Shown: piece after piece, positions 1 through 6,545 of the stretch | Position numbering within the stretch: position 1 is the stretch's first letter | Layout of the letters: each line of letters begins with the position of its first letter | Source: Pseudomonadota bacterium | GTDB taxonomy: Bacteria > Pseudomonadota > Alphaproteobacteria > Rhizobiales > Rhizobiaceae | Assembly: GCA_023390055.1 (NCBI GenBank) | Contig: JAEWDP010000036.1 | Span: 1-10,583, forward strand | Direction: 5' to 3' | DNA length: 10,583 nucleotides | Made by a program: the position numbers and the translations under genes | The notes under the pieces: generated by a model | Told to the model about the DNA's origin: nothing | What the model saw: only the letters and a program-made list of their open reading frames with translations | The model's database searches: none

Positions 1-904
1 TGCCCGAGCCTCCAACTATGCATTTCCCGATCCCGCACCCGGAACAAAGATCATTCTCGCAGCATCAAGTGCCGCAATGATCGACTACGTTCGCAGCCAG
101 TTTACCCTGTATGTGCTAGAAGGTATCCGTGAGCGGGCGCATGCACTTGGCATTGAGATCGTCGACAGGCCGATATCTGGTGAACCAGGTTGGCGAGCCG
201 CGCTGGAGGAAGCCCGCGACACGAACGAAATTACCGGCCTCCTCTTCCTCACGATTGACGACGAGCGCATGCTGGCTGCCACACGGGATACAGGAAAGCC
301 GGTGGTGCTCGTAAATGGTGATGATCCCGACATGCGCCTGTCGAGTGTTACACCGTGCAACCGTTCAGCCGCCCGCATGGCGACAAATTACCTTCTCAAC
401 CTCGGCCACGAGCGTATCCTCTTTCTGATGCGCCCAGGTCGACAGACTATCATGAGACGGCAAGAGGGGTGGCGCGATGCGTTTGTTGATCATGATCTGC
501 AGCCGCCCGATGATTTGGTCATGGCCATTGCCGACTGGCTTCCGGAACTGGCTCAAAAGGCCGTCTCCCAACGGCTCCACCAGAAGGGCCTCGACTATAC
601 TGCCATCCTCGCCGCCGGCGACAGCCTGGCCATTGGCGCCATGGCGGCACTGCAGCAGGCAGGCTATGGTGTGCCGCAAGATGTATCGGTAATGGGGATG
701 GACGACCTTCCGCAGTCAGCCTTCTTGAACCCACCCCTCACGACAGTCCATATTCCCGCCCGGGAGATTGGTGCTACAGCGATCGATCTCATTCGCGAGA
801 TCCAGTACGGTCCGCAAACGACTTCTCGCAGGATCGAACTCGCGTGTCATATGGTGGAGCGGCAATCCGTCGATACATGTTTGCGCCGATTGGGTCCAAC
901 ATGA
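1..904 (+). CDS. LacI/GalR-family transcriptional regulator, 5' truncated by window edge
   Basis: The frame is open from base 2 to the TGA at 902-904, giving 300 visible residues. The first ATG (base 77) is unlikely to be the start, because the 25 residues before it continue the fold (strand TKIILAAS leading into the periplasmic-binding-protein-like core). The DNA-binding helix-turn-helix must lie upstream of the window. Family features seen are the effector-domain motif GDSLAIGAMAAL (visible residues 206-217), VSVMGMDD (228-235) and PPLTTVHIP (244-252), all standard in the C-terminal half of LacI/GalR proteins. Such proteins bind operators as dimers and release or bind DNA on contact with a sugar. 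The gene converges on the pentitol operon with 82 bp between the stops. It may regulate that operon or one further left; its ligand cannot be read from the sequence. Family assignment is firm, target is unknown. Confidence 0.9.
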   Translation, partial: ARASNYAFPDPAPGTKIILAASSAAMIDYVRSQFTLYVLEGIRERAHALGIEIVDRPISGEPGWRAALEEARDTNEITGLLFLTIDDERMLAATRDTGKPVVLVNGDDPDMRLSSVTPCNRSAARMATNYLLNLGHERILFLMRPGRQTIMRRQEGWRDAFVDHDLQPPDDLVMAIADWLPELAQKAVSQRLHQKGLDYTAILAAGDSLAIGAMAALQQAGYGVPQDVSVMGMDDLPQSAFLNPPLTTVHIPAREIGATAIDLIREIQYGPQTTSRRIELACHMVERQSVDTCLRRLGPT

Positions 905-986
905 CTAAGCCAACCTAGACAGCGCGCTGCGAAACACCCGCTGGTCAAATCTTGCTGTCAGCAGCGACGATGTCTATGCACAACCA
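905..986. other. Convergent intergenic gap without a clear terminator
   Basis: This 82-bp gap separates the stops of the left LacI-type gene and the epimerase. It holds two short perfect palindromes: CAGCGCGCTG (920-929) and TGCTG-T-CAGCA (953-963). GACAGC (918-923) can also pair with GCTGTC (954-959). Neither is followed by a run of T on either strand, so a canonical Rho-independent terminator is not supported. The pairings could still form a weak bidirectional stop, or termination may depend on Rho. Confidence 0.4.
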
Positions 987-1880
987 CTACCAGGAAAGCT
1001 TGGATTGGCGCTTTATCGCGTTGCTCGCGGCAATCATTTGCGATCGAGTATACATCTTGGCGTGATTGACCAGATCCTCGCCATCTTCCCATGTCTCCCG
1101 CCAAATGCCGAGAATACCCGTCAATGGCTGACCTACTACCCGTGATGAGAACGATTCGTATGTGATGGGGCCATCGTAGCCGATCCTGGCCAAAGCCTGG
1201 AAGATTGACTTAAGGTCGATCGAACCGGTTCCCATATATCCACGGTGGCTTTCACCTGTATGAAAATAGCCGAGATAGTCGCCGGTTGCCTGGATGGCGG
1301 CCACGGCATCGACCTCCTCGATATTCATATGATAGACGTCGAGATGAACTTTGACGTTTTCTGCGCCAACCCGACGGCAATACTCCACAGCCTGCGCGGC
1401 GGTATTGATCACGTTCGACTCGTATCGGTTAACCACCTCCATACCCAGAGTAATATCGCTTGCTGCGGCCTTTTCTGCCACCCGTGCCATCACCTCTATG
1501 GAGGATGCGATCCCCGCCGATGTGGGTGGTTCGGAATATTTCTGGAATGCGGAGTAGAGAATACCGCAAACATGGGTCGCACCAATATCCCGCGCGGTGG
1601 AAATGACGTCCAGAAGATGGGCTTCCCCTGCCCGCACACGTTCCGGATCGGTAGAGGAAATATCCTTCTCGGCGCCCAGTCCCAGTGACATCGTGACACC
1701 TATACCGGCCTGCTCCACCCGCTTGCGCGTAAGCTCGATATTCATCTGGTGTGGTGCCATCGCCGATATTTCAATCAGGTCAAAACCGAATTCAGCGGTC
1801 TTGTCGATCGCTCGGGCAGCCTCAGCATCGCTCCAACCGGACACCCAGACATTTGCGTGCAAGCCAAGACGGTTCTTCAT
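987..1880 (-). CDS. D-tagatose/D-psicose 3-epimerase-family sugar isomerase (TIM barrel)
   Basis: A 297-residue protein of the AP-endonuclease-2-like TIM-barrel family, of usual length. It carries the full active-site set of ketose 3-epimerases: metal ligands E148 (in MEVVNRYE), D181 (LDVYHMNIEE), H207 (YFHTGESHRG) and E242 (TYESF), plus E154, H184 and R213. All match the Agrobacterium D-psicose 3-epimerase positions with a constant shift of two residues. These metal-dependent enzymes invert C3 of free ketoses. D-ribulose and D-xylulose are such a pair, so in this operon the enzyme may interconvert them next to the D-ribulokinase. That substrate is inference; D-psicose, D-tagatose or L-ribulose remain possible. 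The ATG is preceded by AAGGAG at 7 nt. It is the last gene of the operon, 127 bp after the kinase, with a strong hairpin at the start of that gap. It ends in TAG. Confidence 0.9.
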   Translation of the reverse strand: MKNRLGLHANVWVSGWSDAEAARAIDKTAEFGFDLIEISAMAPHQMNIELTRKRVEQAGIGVTMSLGLGAEKDISSTDPERVRAGEAHLLDVISTARDIGATHVCGILYSAFQKYSEPPTSAGIASSIEVMARVAEKAAASDITLGMEVVNRYESNVINTAAQAVEYCRRVGAENVKVHLDVYHMNIEEVDAVAAIQATGDYLGYFHTGESHRGYMGTGSIDLKSIFQALARIGYDGPITYESFSSRVVGQPLTGILGIWRETWEDGEDLVNHAKMYTRSQMIAASNAIKRQSKLSW

Positions 1881-1989
1881 TTCTCTCTCCTTGCAAAAGG
1901 TTGTGATTCAGTCCTGATGAGCGCCTGTTAAGAAACACCGCCGCAAAATCTCCGAGTTCACAACAGTGACCTGGCAGATGGAGCCACAC

Positions 1990-2016
1990 CTTCGCTAAGC
2001 AGGACACTTAGCGAAG
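1990..2016 (-). promoter_or_regulatory. Perfect 10-bp hairpin overlapping the kinase stop codon
   Basis: CTTCGCTAAG (1990-1999) and CTTAGCGAAG (2007-2016) are exact reverse complements around a 7-nt loop. The kinase stop codon TAA (2008-2010) lies inside one arm. In the transcribed direction the stem is followed by GTGTGGCTCC, not by a U-run, so it is not a standard intrinsic terminator. It could be a Rho-stopping or 3'-end-protecting structure, or a processing site that lowers epimerase mRNA relative to kinase mRNA. The remaining gap to the epimerase (1881-1989) holds its ribosome binding site, and I see no convincing promoter there. Confidence 0.6.
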
Positions 2017-3618
2017 TTCCCGGGCAAGCGACTGAAGACGGCAGAAGGCATCATAACGTCGCTCATGAATGAGACTGACAGCGCCCTGTGCAGGCAGGCT
2101 GACAGAGCCTGGACGGCTCATTGCCGCCATTGCGCTTGGGAGATCCGTATAGAGGCCAGCGGCCACAGCTCCTAGCGTGGCCGCTCCCAGCATTACAGGT
2201 TCTTCGGATTCGGCGGCGAGAACAGGCCTGTTCACAGCATCAGCAAGTATCTGGCGTATCAGGCTCGATTGGCCTGCTCCACCGGAAACGACTACCTTTT
2301 CGATCGGCGCACCGGCACTGGACTGCGTCTCGATGATCTGACGCAACCCGTATCCTATTCCGGAAACTCCGGCGAGATACAAAACGGCCAGGCTGTCCAG
2401 ATCCTTCTCCATTCCCAGACCGACAATCACGGCGCGGGCGTGGGGGTCTGCATGCGGCGCGCGATTGCCGAGGAATTCGGGCACAATATGAATTCCTTCA
2501 GCCAGGCGAATGACATCGGACAGTGAGGGCGTTGCCGCCAGCAACTGTTCTGTCAAGAGTTCAGCGACGGAGATATTGCGTCGCCGCGCCATGTCCCGCG
2601 CCTCGGCGCTGGCCGGATGAAGTTCGATCAGATGGTCAATGGCGGCACCGGCCGCGGATTGGCCACCTTCGCTCAACCATATCCCCGGGACCATAGCCGA
2701 GAAATAGGGTCCCCATACCCCCGGGATGAACACGGGCTCTGCGGTAGAAGTCATGGTGCAGGAAGATGTTCCGAAGACATAGGCCATATGGGTAGCCGGC
2801 GTGCCCTCGATCCCTACGGTACCGATCCCGCCGGCATGTGCATCGATCATTCCTGCGGAAACTGGTGTGCCTTCACAAAGCCCAAGATCGACAGCGGCCT
2901 GTGTGGTCAAACCTGTACTAAGCGGTGTTCCGGGGTTGACGACGTTGGCACCGATGCGAACGAAACCCTCATCCGCCAGCTCAGCCAGTCCGATCTGTTG
3001 GAAATAGGATGGATCCCATCGGCGTTCATGCGCCAGATAGGTCCATTTGCAGGTCACAGTGCATGTTGAGCGCGCCAGATCTCCGCTAGCCTTCCACGTC
3101 AGGAAATCGGCGAGGTCAAAGAACTGCCATGCCCGGGCAAAGACCTCGGGGCGCTTCTCCTTCAACCAGAGGAGCTTCGGGGTCTCCATTTCAGGAGATA
3201 TGCGTCCACCGACATATTTCAAAACATCGTGGCCCATCGCGTTAATGCGTTCGGCTTGGTCGACTGCGCGGTGATCCATCCAGACGATGATGTCGCGAAA
3301 AGGGTCTTCTGAAGAGCCCACCGGAAGCGGTTTGCCACCTTCACCAAGCACTACCAGAGAACATGTGGCATCAAAACCGATCCCGGCGACACGGTCAGGC
3401 TCAGCCCCAGCCTTTGCAAGAGCGTCTCGCACAGCCATACAGACCGCTTCCCACACCTGCGTCGATGACTGTTCCACCGCCGAGCCCGGTCCGCGCCAGA
3501 TCGTGATCTCATGCTTGGCAGATGCAAGCATTCGTCCTGAAAGGTCAAACAGTCCCGCCCGGGCGCTTCCGGTGCCGACATCAACACCGAGAATAAGCCT
3601 CTCATCACCTACTGTCAT
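2008..3618 (-). CDS. rbtK: FGGY-family D-ribulokinase
   Basis: A 536-residue FGGY carbohydrate kinase, the length expected of the pentulose-kinase branch. The N-terminal ATPase-fold domain starts with the phosphate-binding loop GVDVGTGSARAG (residues 11-22). GFDATCSLVVL (81-91) contains TCSLV (85-89), reported as the signature that marks D-ribulokinases within this family. GMIDAHAGG (256-264) supplies the catalytic base D259, and the C-terminal domain has the nucleotide-binding loop VVSGGAGQSSLIRQ. The expected reaction is ATP + D-ribulose to D-ribulose 5-phosphate in the cytoplasm. It follows the ribitol dehydrogenase by 18 bp, fitting ribitol to D-ribulose to D-ribulose 5-phosphate. The Shine-Dalgarno is weak (GAAAGA before ATG), suggesting coupling to the upstream gene. 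The symbol follows the Klebsiella ribitol kinase and is by analogy. Xylulose or L-ribulose as substrate is less likely given the motif. Confidence 0.9.
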   Translation of the reverse strand: MTVGDERLILGVDVGTGSARAGLFDLSGRMLASAKHEITIWRGPGSAVEQSSTQVWEAVCMAVRDALAKAGAEPDRVAGIGFDATCSLVVLGEGGKPLPVGSSEDPFRDIIVWMDHRAVDQAERINAMGHDVLKYVGGRISPEMETPKLLWLKEKRPEVFARAWQFFDLADFLTWKASGDLARSTCTVTCKWTYLAHERRWDPSYFQQIGLAELADEGFVRIGANVVNPGTPLSTGLTTQAAVDLGLCEGTPVSAGMIDAHAGGIGTVGIEGTPATHMAYVFGTSSCTMTSTAEPVFIPGVWGPYFSAMVPGIWLSEGGQSAAGAAIDHLIELHPASAEARDMARRRNISVAELLTEQLLAATPSLSDVIRLAEGIHIVPEFLGNRAPHADPHARAVIVGLGMEKDLDSLAVLYLAGVSGIGYGLRQIIETQSSAGAPIEKVVVSGGAGQSSLIRQILADAVNRPVLAAESEEPVMLGAATLGAVAAGLYTDLPSAMAAMSRPGSVSLPAQGAVSLIHERRYDAFCRLQSLARELR

Positions 3619-3636
3619 GATGTGTTCTTTCTGCCC

Positions 3637-4365
3637 TCACAGGTCCAGGCTGCTCGGCATGATAACGAGGTCGCGAACCGTCACATTGCGCTGCCGCGTC
3701 AACATGAACAGCACGGCGTCAGCGACTTCCTGGGGCTGCATCAGGCTGCCATTTGCTAAAGCTTCTTCCATCTTCGCCTTTGGCCAGTCGTCCAGTAGAG
3801 CAGTCACTACCGGGCCGGGAAGCACGGCACCTACACGGATGCCATGAGGCGCAACCTGACGACGCGTAGCGTGAACAAACGCCTGGACGGCAAACTTGGA
3901 GGCCGTATAGATCGGCTCCCAGACCACCGGTATCACACCCGCAACAGATGAGGTGAAGAGGATGTCACCGGTCTTCTGCGCAATCATATGCGGCAATACG
4001 GCATGAACGGATCGGAAGGCAGCATTAATATTGAGGTTCAACATCCGATCCCAGGCATCAGGATCACCCTCAGCCACAGAGCCACCGATATAAGCGCCGG
4101 CATTGGCGTAGAATACGTCCAGTCGACCAGCCACATCGAGAATGCGCGGCAGCATGCCCGATACCTGAGCACCATCAAGCAAGTCTACCACCAGAGGCAG
4201 GGCCGCTGGTCCGATCTCCGCACACAAGTTCTTCAAGCGGTCTTCTGCACGATCAATCAGCACCACCTTGGCACCAGCAGCAACCAATGTGCGAGCACAT
4301 TGTAGCCCGATCCCGGAAGCGGCGCCCGTTATGGCCACGACCTTGCCATTCATTTCTTCAGCCAT
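3637..4365 (-). CDS. rbtD: Ribitol 2-dehydrogenase (short-chain dehydrogenase, RbtD type)
   Basis: A 242-residue classical short-chain dehydrogenase. It has the dinucleotide loop TGAASGIG (residues 13-20), an acidic D39 at the end of beta-2 (VVLIDR) that favours NAD over NADP, NAG (88-90) and the catalytic set S140, Y153, K157 (YTASK). Beyond the general family, long stretches read like the Klebsiella ribitol dehydrogenase as I recall it: ANAGAYIGG, EGDPDAWDR, LNINAAFR, KFAVQAFVH, GAVLPGPVVTALLDDWPKAK, ALANGSLMQP and NVTVRD near the C-terminus. The expected reaction is ribitol + NAD+ to D-ribulose + NADH. The ATG at 4365 has GGAG six nt upstream; an internal Met at residue 5 is a less likely start. 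It lies 21 bp after the permease gene and 18 bp before the D-ribulokinase. This gene gives the operon its most specific functional label. Confidence 0.92.
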   Translation of the reverse strand: MAEEMNGKVVAITGAASGIGLQCARTLVAAGAKVVLIDRAEDRLKNLCAEIGPAALPLVVDLLDGAQVSGMLPRILDVAGRLDVFYANAGAYIGGSVAEGDPDAWDRMLNLNINAAFRSVHAVLPHMIAQKTGDILFTSSVAGVIPVVWEPIYTASKFAVQAFVHATRRQVAPHGIRVGAVLPGPVVTALLDDWPKAKMEEALANGSLMQPQEVADAVLFMLTRQRNVTVRDLVIMPSSLDL

Positions 4366-4386
4366 GCTAGTCTCCGTTATTTCAGA

Positions 4387-5628
4387 TCAACCGCGGCCGT
4401 GGGATGCACGAGACCTGCGAGCAAGGGAATCAACAATCACGGCGATAGCCAGTACCCCGCCAGTGATCATGTAGCGAAGGCTCGACGACAGGTTCAGCAG
4501 CGTCAACCCGTTCGATATCGCCTGGATCACGATGATCCCTAATAACGCCGAGTAGGCGCTACCCCGGCCGCCGAAGAGACTCGTGCCACCGATTACTGCG
4601 GCAGCAATTGCGTTAAGATTGATGTCCCCAGTACCGGCCTGCTGGCTCGACGACGCAAGCCGCGCGGCAGAGAGCATCCCACCAAGCGCAGCAAGAGTTG
4701 AGCAGAGCATGAAAGCCGAGAGGTAGATGCGTTTAATGTTGATCCCGGATCGGCGAGCCGCTTCTCGATTGCCGCCAACGGCAAACATAGACCGGCCCCA
4801 TTTGGTGCGCGTCAACGCGTAGTTGAGAACAACAACCAGGAGCACGAAGAGGCCAAACATCCACGGCACGCCCCGGCCGAGATTAAGATACCAGACGGTG
4901 AATTCCAGTGCGACTGTCAGCAGGCCGGCCTTGATCAGAAGCAGACCGAACGCTTCGGAACTTAATCCAACAGAGTTGCGCCTCTTTGCCACCCTCAGGC
5001 CGTCCCAGAGCACCACAATTCCTGGAAGCAGCGCCAGAGAATGCGAAAACCAGGCTGGCATGATCAAGAGTTGCCCGAACTTTACCATTGGTGACGCATA
5101 GGGAAGATTGATGGAGCCCGCGCCACCCAGCAGATAAAGTTGCAAGCCGAGGATTGCGAGCAGTCCTGCCAGCGTCGAGATGAAGCTTGGCATTCCTATC
5201 CAATTATAGAGAGCCGCATAGACTGCACCGATTGCCGCTCCTGTGGCAAGTGCAAGCAGGACGGCGACTGGCAAAGGCAATCCGATGTTCACCCAGAGCA
5301 CCCCTACCAGAGCGGAAGCAAGCCCACTCATGGAGCCGACCGAGAGGTCAATCTCGCCAAGCATCAGGACGCAAACGATACCCAGTGAAATAACGCCGAT
5401 GGTTGCACAGTCGAAGAGAAGATTCACAAGATTATTCGGGGCCAGAAACAGCGGGTTGAGGCTGGCAAAGACTACAGAAATCACGACCAGGCCAATAGCC
5501 ACAGGCAGCATGCCCAGGTCGCCTGTACGCACACGATCAAAGAAGATCCGCACAATGCCGGTAACATTGTCACCGTGGCGCATACGTTCATCCGCGCGAT
5601 CAAGAGGTAATCCGTTGTCCTGGCTCAT
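4387..5628 (-). CDS. Sugar ABC transporter permease, XylH-like (ribose/xylose class)
   Basis: A 413-residue polytopic inner-membrane protein of the BPD_transp_2 class. About 40 polar N-terminal residues precede a series of hydrophobic segments. It shows the class motif GEIDLSVG (residues 91-98) and the cytoplasmic loop GGNREAARRSGI (285-296), which typically couples to the ATPase, followed by the glycine-rich IAAAVIGGTSLFGGRGS. It is longer than RbsC (about 320) and close to XylH, which has extra membrane segments in the middle; the polar stretch around 212-225 matches that region. With one permease gene it should act as a homodimer. It overlaps the ATPase gene by 4 bp (ATGA), with AAGGGGG 7 nt before the ATG. 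From the enzymes downstream the cargo is probably ribitol or a related pentitol or pentulose; the permease itself does not reveal it. Confidence 0.92.
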   Translation of the reverse strand: MSQDNGLPLDRADERMRHGDNVTGIVRIFFDRVRTGDLGMLPVAIGLVVISVVFASLNPLFLAPNNLVNLLFDCATIGVISLGIVCVLMLGEIDLSVGSMSGLASALVGVLWVNIGLPLPVAVLLALATGAAIGAVYAALYNWIGMPSFISTLAGLLAILGLQLYLLGGAGSINLPYASPMVKFGQLLIMPAWFSHSLALLPGIVVLWDGLRVAKRRNSVGLSSEAFGLLLIKAGLLTVALEFTVWYLNLGRGVPWMFGLFVLLVVVLNYALTRTKWGRSMFAVGGNREAARRSGINIKRIYLSAFMLCSTLAALGGMLSAARLASSSQQAGTGDINLNAIAAAVIGGTSLFGGRGSAYSALLGIIVIQAISNGLTLLNLSSSLRYMITGGVLAIAVIVDSLARRSRASHGRG

Positions 5629-6434
5629 ACAGATGCCCCCTTTGCTTCGGCGGCCTTGCGCTGACTGCGCCGTACCACTGCGTTCTCAGTCGCGCCGGTA
5701 ATAGCCGCAACAAGTTCCTGATTGCTTGCATCCGGCGTAAAGACACCATTATTGCGACCAAGTCGCAGCACAACAATTCTGTCGGCAACTGCTCGAACGT
5801 CTTCCATATTATGACTGATGACAATGACGCCAAGGCCACGGTCGCGAACACGTTCAATGAGGTTGAGGACTTCGGCGGTCTGCGCAACACCGAGCGCTGC
5901 AGTCGGCTCATCGAGCATGATGATCTTCGGATCCAGCAGCAGGGATCGTGCAATGGCAACCGTCTGGCGTTGCCCGCCGGACAGCGAAGCCACTGGCTCG
6001 CGCACCGACGGAATGCGTGCGGCGAGTTCCTTCAACAGCGTCCAGGCGCGGACTTCCATCTGCACCTCATCGAGCCGGAAAGGGCTCAGTTCATGACCGA
6101 GAAAGAGGTTCGCCACAACATCAAGATTCTCACACAGTGCCAGGTCTTGAAACACCGTGGCAATACCAAGGTTCAGCGCGACCGCTGGATTAGCCAGCGA
6201 CACCTCGGAACCCATGAACTCTATCGTGCCAGCAGTCGGTTGATGTACCCCCGCGAGCAATTTTACAAGCGTGGACTTACCCGCGCCATTGTCACCGACC
6301 AGTGCCACAACCTCACCGGCATGAATGTCGAGCTCTATGTCGGTCAACGCAGAGACCGCACCAAACTTTTTTGAAATATGCCTGAGGCTGAGGATCTTCT
6401 CGCCCTGGGCTGGTTGCCGTGTCCCATCTGTCAT
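5625..6434 (-). CDS. Sugar ABC transporter ATP-binding protein, single-domain (FrcA-like)
   Basis: A 269-residue cytoplasmic ATPase with every motif present: Walker A GDNGAGKST (residues 47-55), Q-loop Q96 (VFQD), signature LSGGQ (151-155), Walker B IIMLDE (171-176) and switch H208 (ISHNM). Most ATPases of the ribose/xylose class (RbsA, XylG) are two fused nucleotide-binding domains of about 500 residues. This one has a single domain, like FrcA of the Sinorhizobium fructose importer, and must work as a homodimer. The D-loop reads TAALG instead of SALD, as is usual in the sugar class. Its start lies 111 bp after the binding-protein stop, with AAGGGA about 10 nt upstream (a modest site). Its stop overlaps the permease start (ATGA), a sign of translational coupling. 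The full motif set argues for an active enzyme. Confidence 0.94.
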   Translation of the reverse strand: MTDGTRQPAQGEKILSLRHISKKFGAVSALTDIELDIHAGEVVALVGDNGAGKSTLVKLLAGVHQPTAGTIEFMGSEVSLANPAVALNLGIATVFQDLALCENLDVVANLFLGHELSPFRLDEVQMEVRAWTLLKELAARIPSVREPVASLSGGQRQTVAIARSLLLDPKIIMLDEPTAALGVAQTAEVLNLIERVRDRGLGVIVISHNMEDVRAVADRIVVLRLGRNNGVFTPDASNQELVAAITGATENAVVRRSQRKAAEAKGASV

Positions 6435-6470
6435 GATGATGGCTTCCCTTGGTCAAATACCTGAAGATTG

Positions 6471-6503
6471 GCATCCGGCCGGCGGGAGGAACCAGCCGGA
6501 TGC
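6471..6503 (-). promoter_or_regulatory. Intercistronic hairpin between binding-protein and ATPase genes
   Basis: GCATCCGGC (6471-6479) and GCCGGATGC (6495-6503) are perfect 9-bp arms around a 15-nt loop, inside the 111-bp gap 6435-6545. There is no U-run after it in the transcribed direction. Structures in this place are known in other binding-protein operons (for example between malE and malF) to protect the upstream mRNA, so that the binding protein is made in excess over the membrane parts. That role here is inference from position and pairing. Confidence 0.6.
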
Positions 6504-6545
6504 AACCTGGCTGTCGCGAGCTTGCGCAACCAGGCACTCATAGAT

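Noticed and set aside
905..986. Short palindromes considered as a Rho-independent terminator for the converging genes
   Set aside because: Stems are only 5 bp each side and no T-run follows on either strand.
1956..1971. Imperfect palindrome GTTCACAACAGTGACC in the kinase-epimerase gap, considered as an internal operator
   Set aside because: Only five of eight pairs match and no promoter elements lie at suitable spacing.
3287..3847. Long open frame on the + strand (186 codons) antisense to the kinase and dehydrogenase genes
   Set aside because: It lies opposite two well-supported genes, its translation is low in complexity (rich in Ser, Arg, Pro, Thr), it has no recognisable domain, and such shadow frames are common in GC-rich DNA.
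5625..6434. Single-domain ATPase considered as a truncated RbsA/XylG remnant
   Set aside because: It is complete from Walker A to the switch histidine, has a normal C-terminus overlapping the next start codon, and matches the known single-domain FrcA arrangement.
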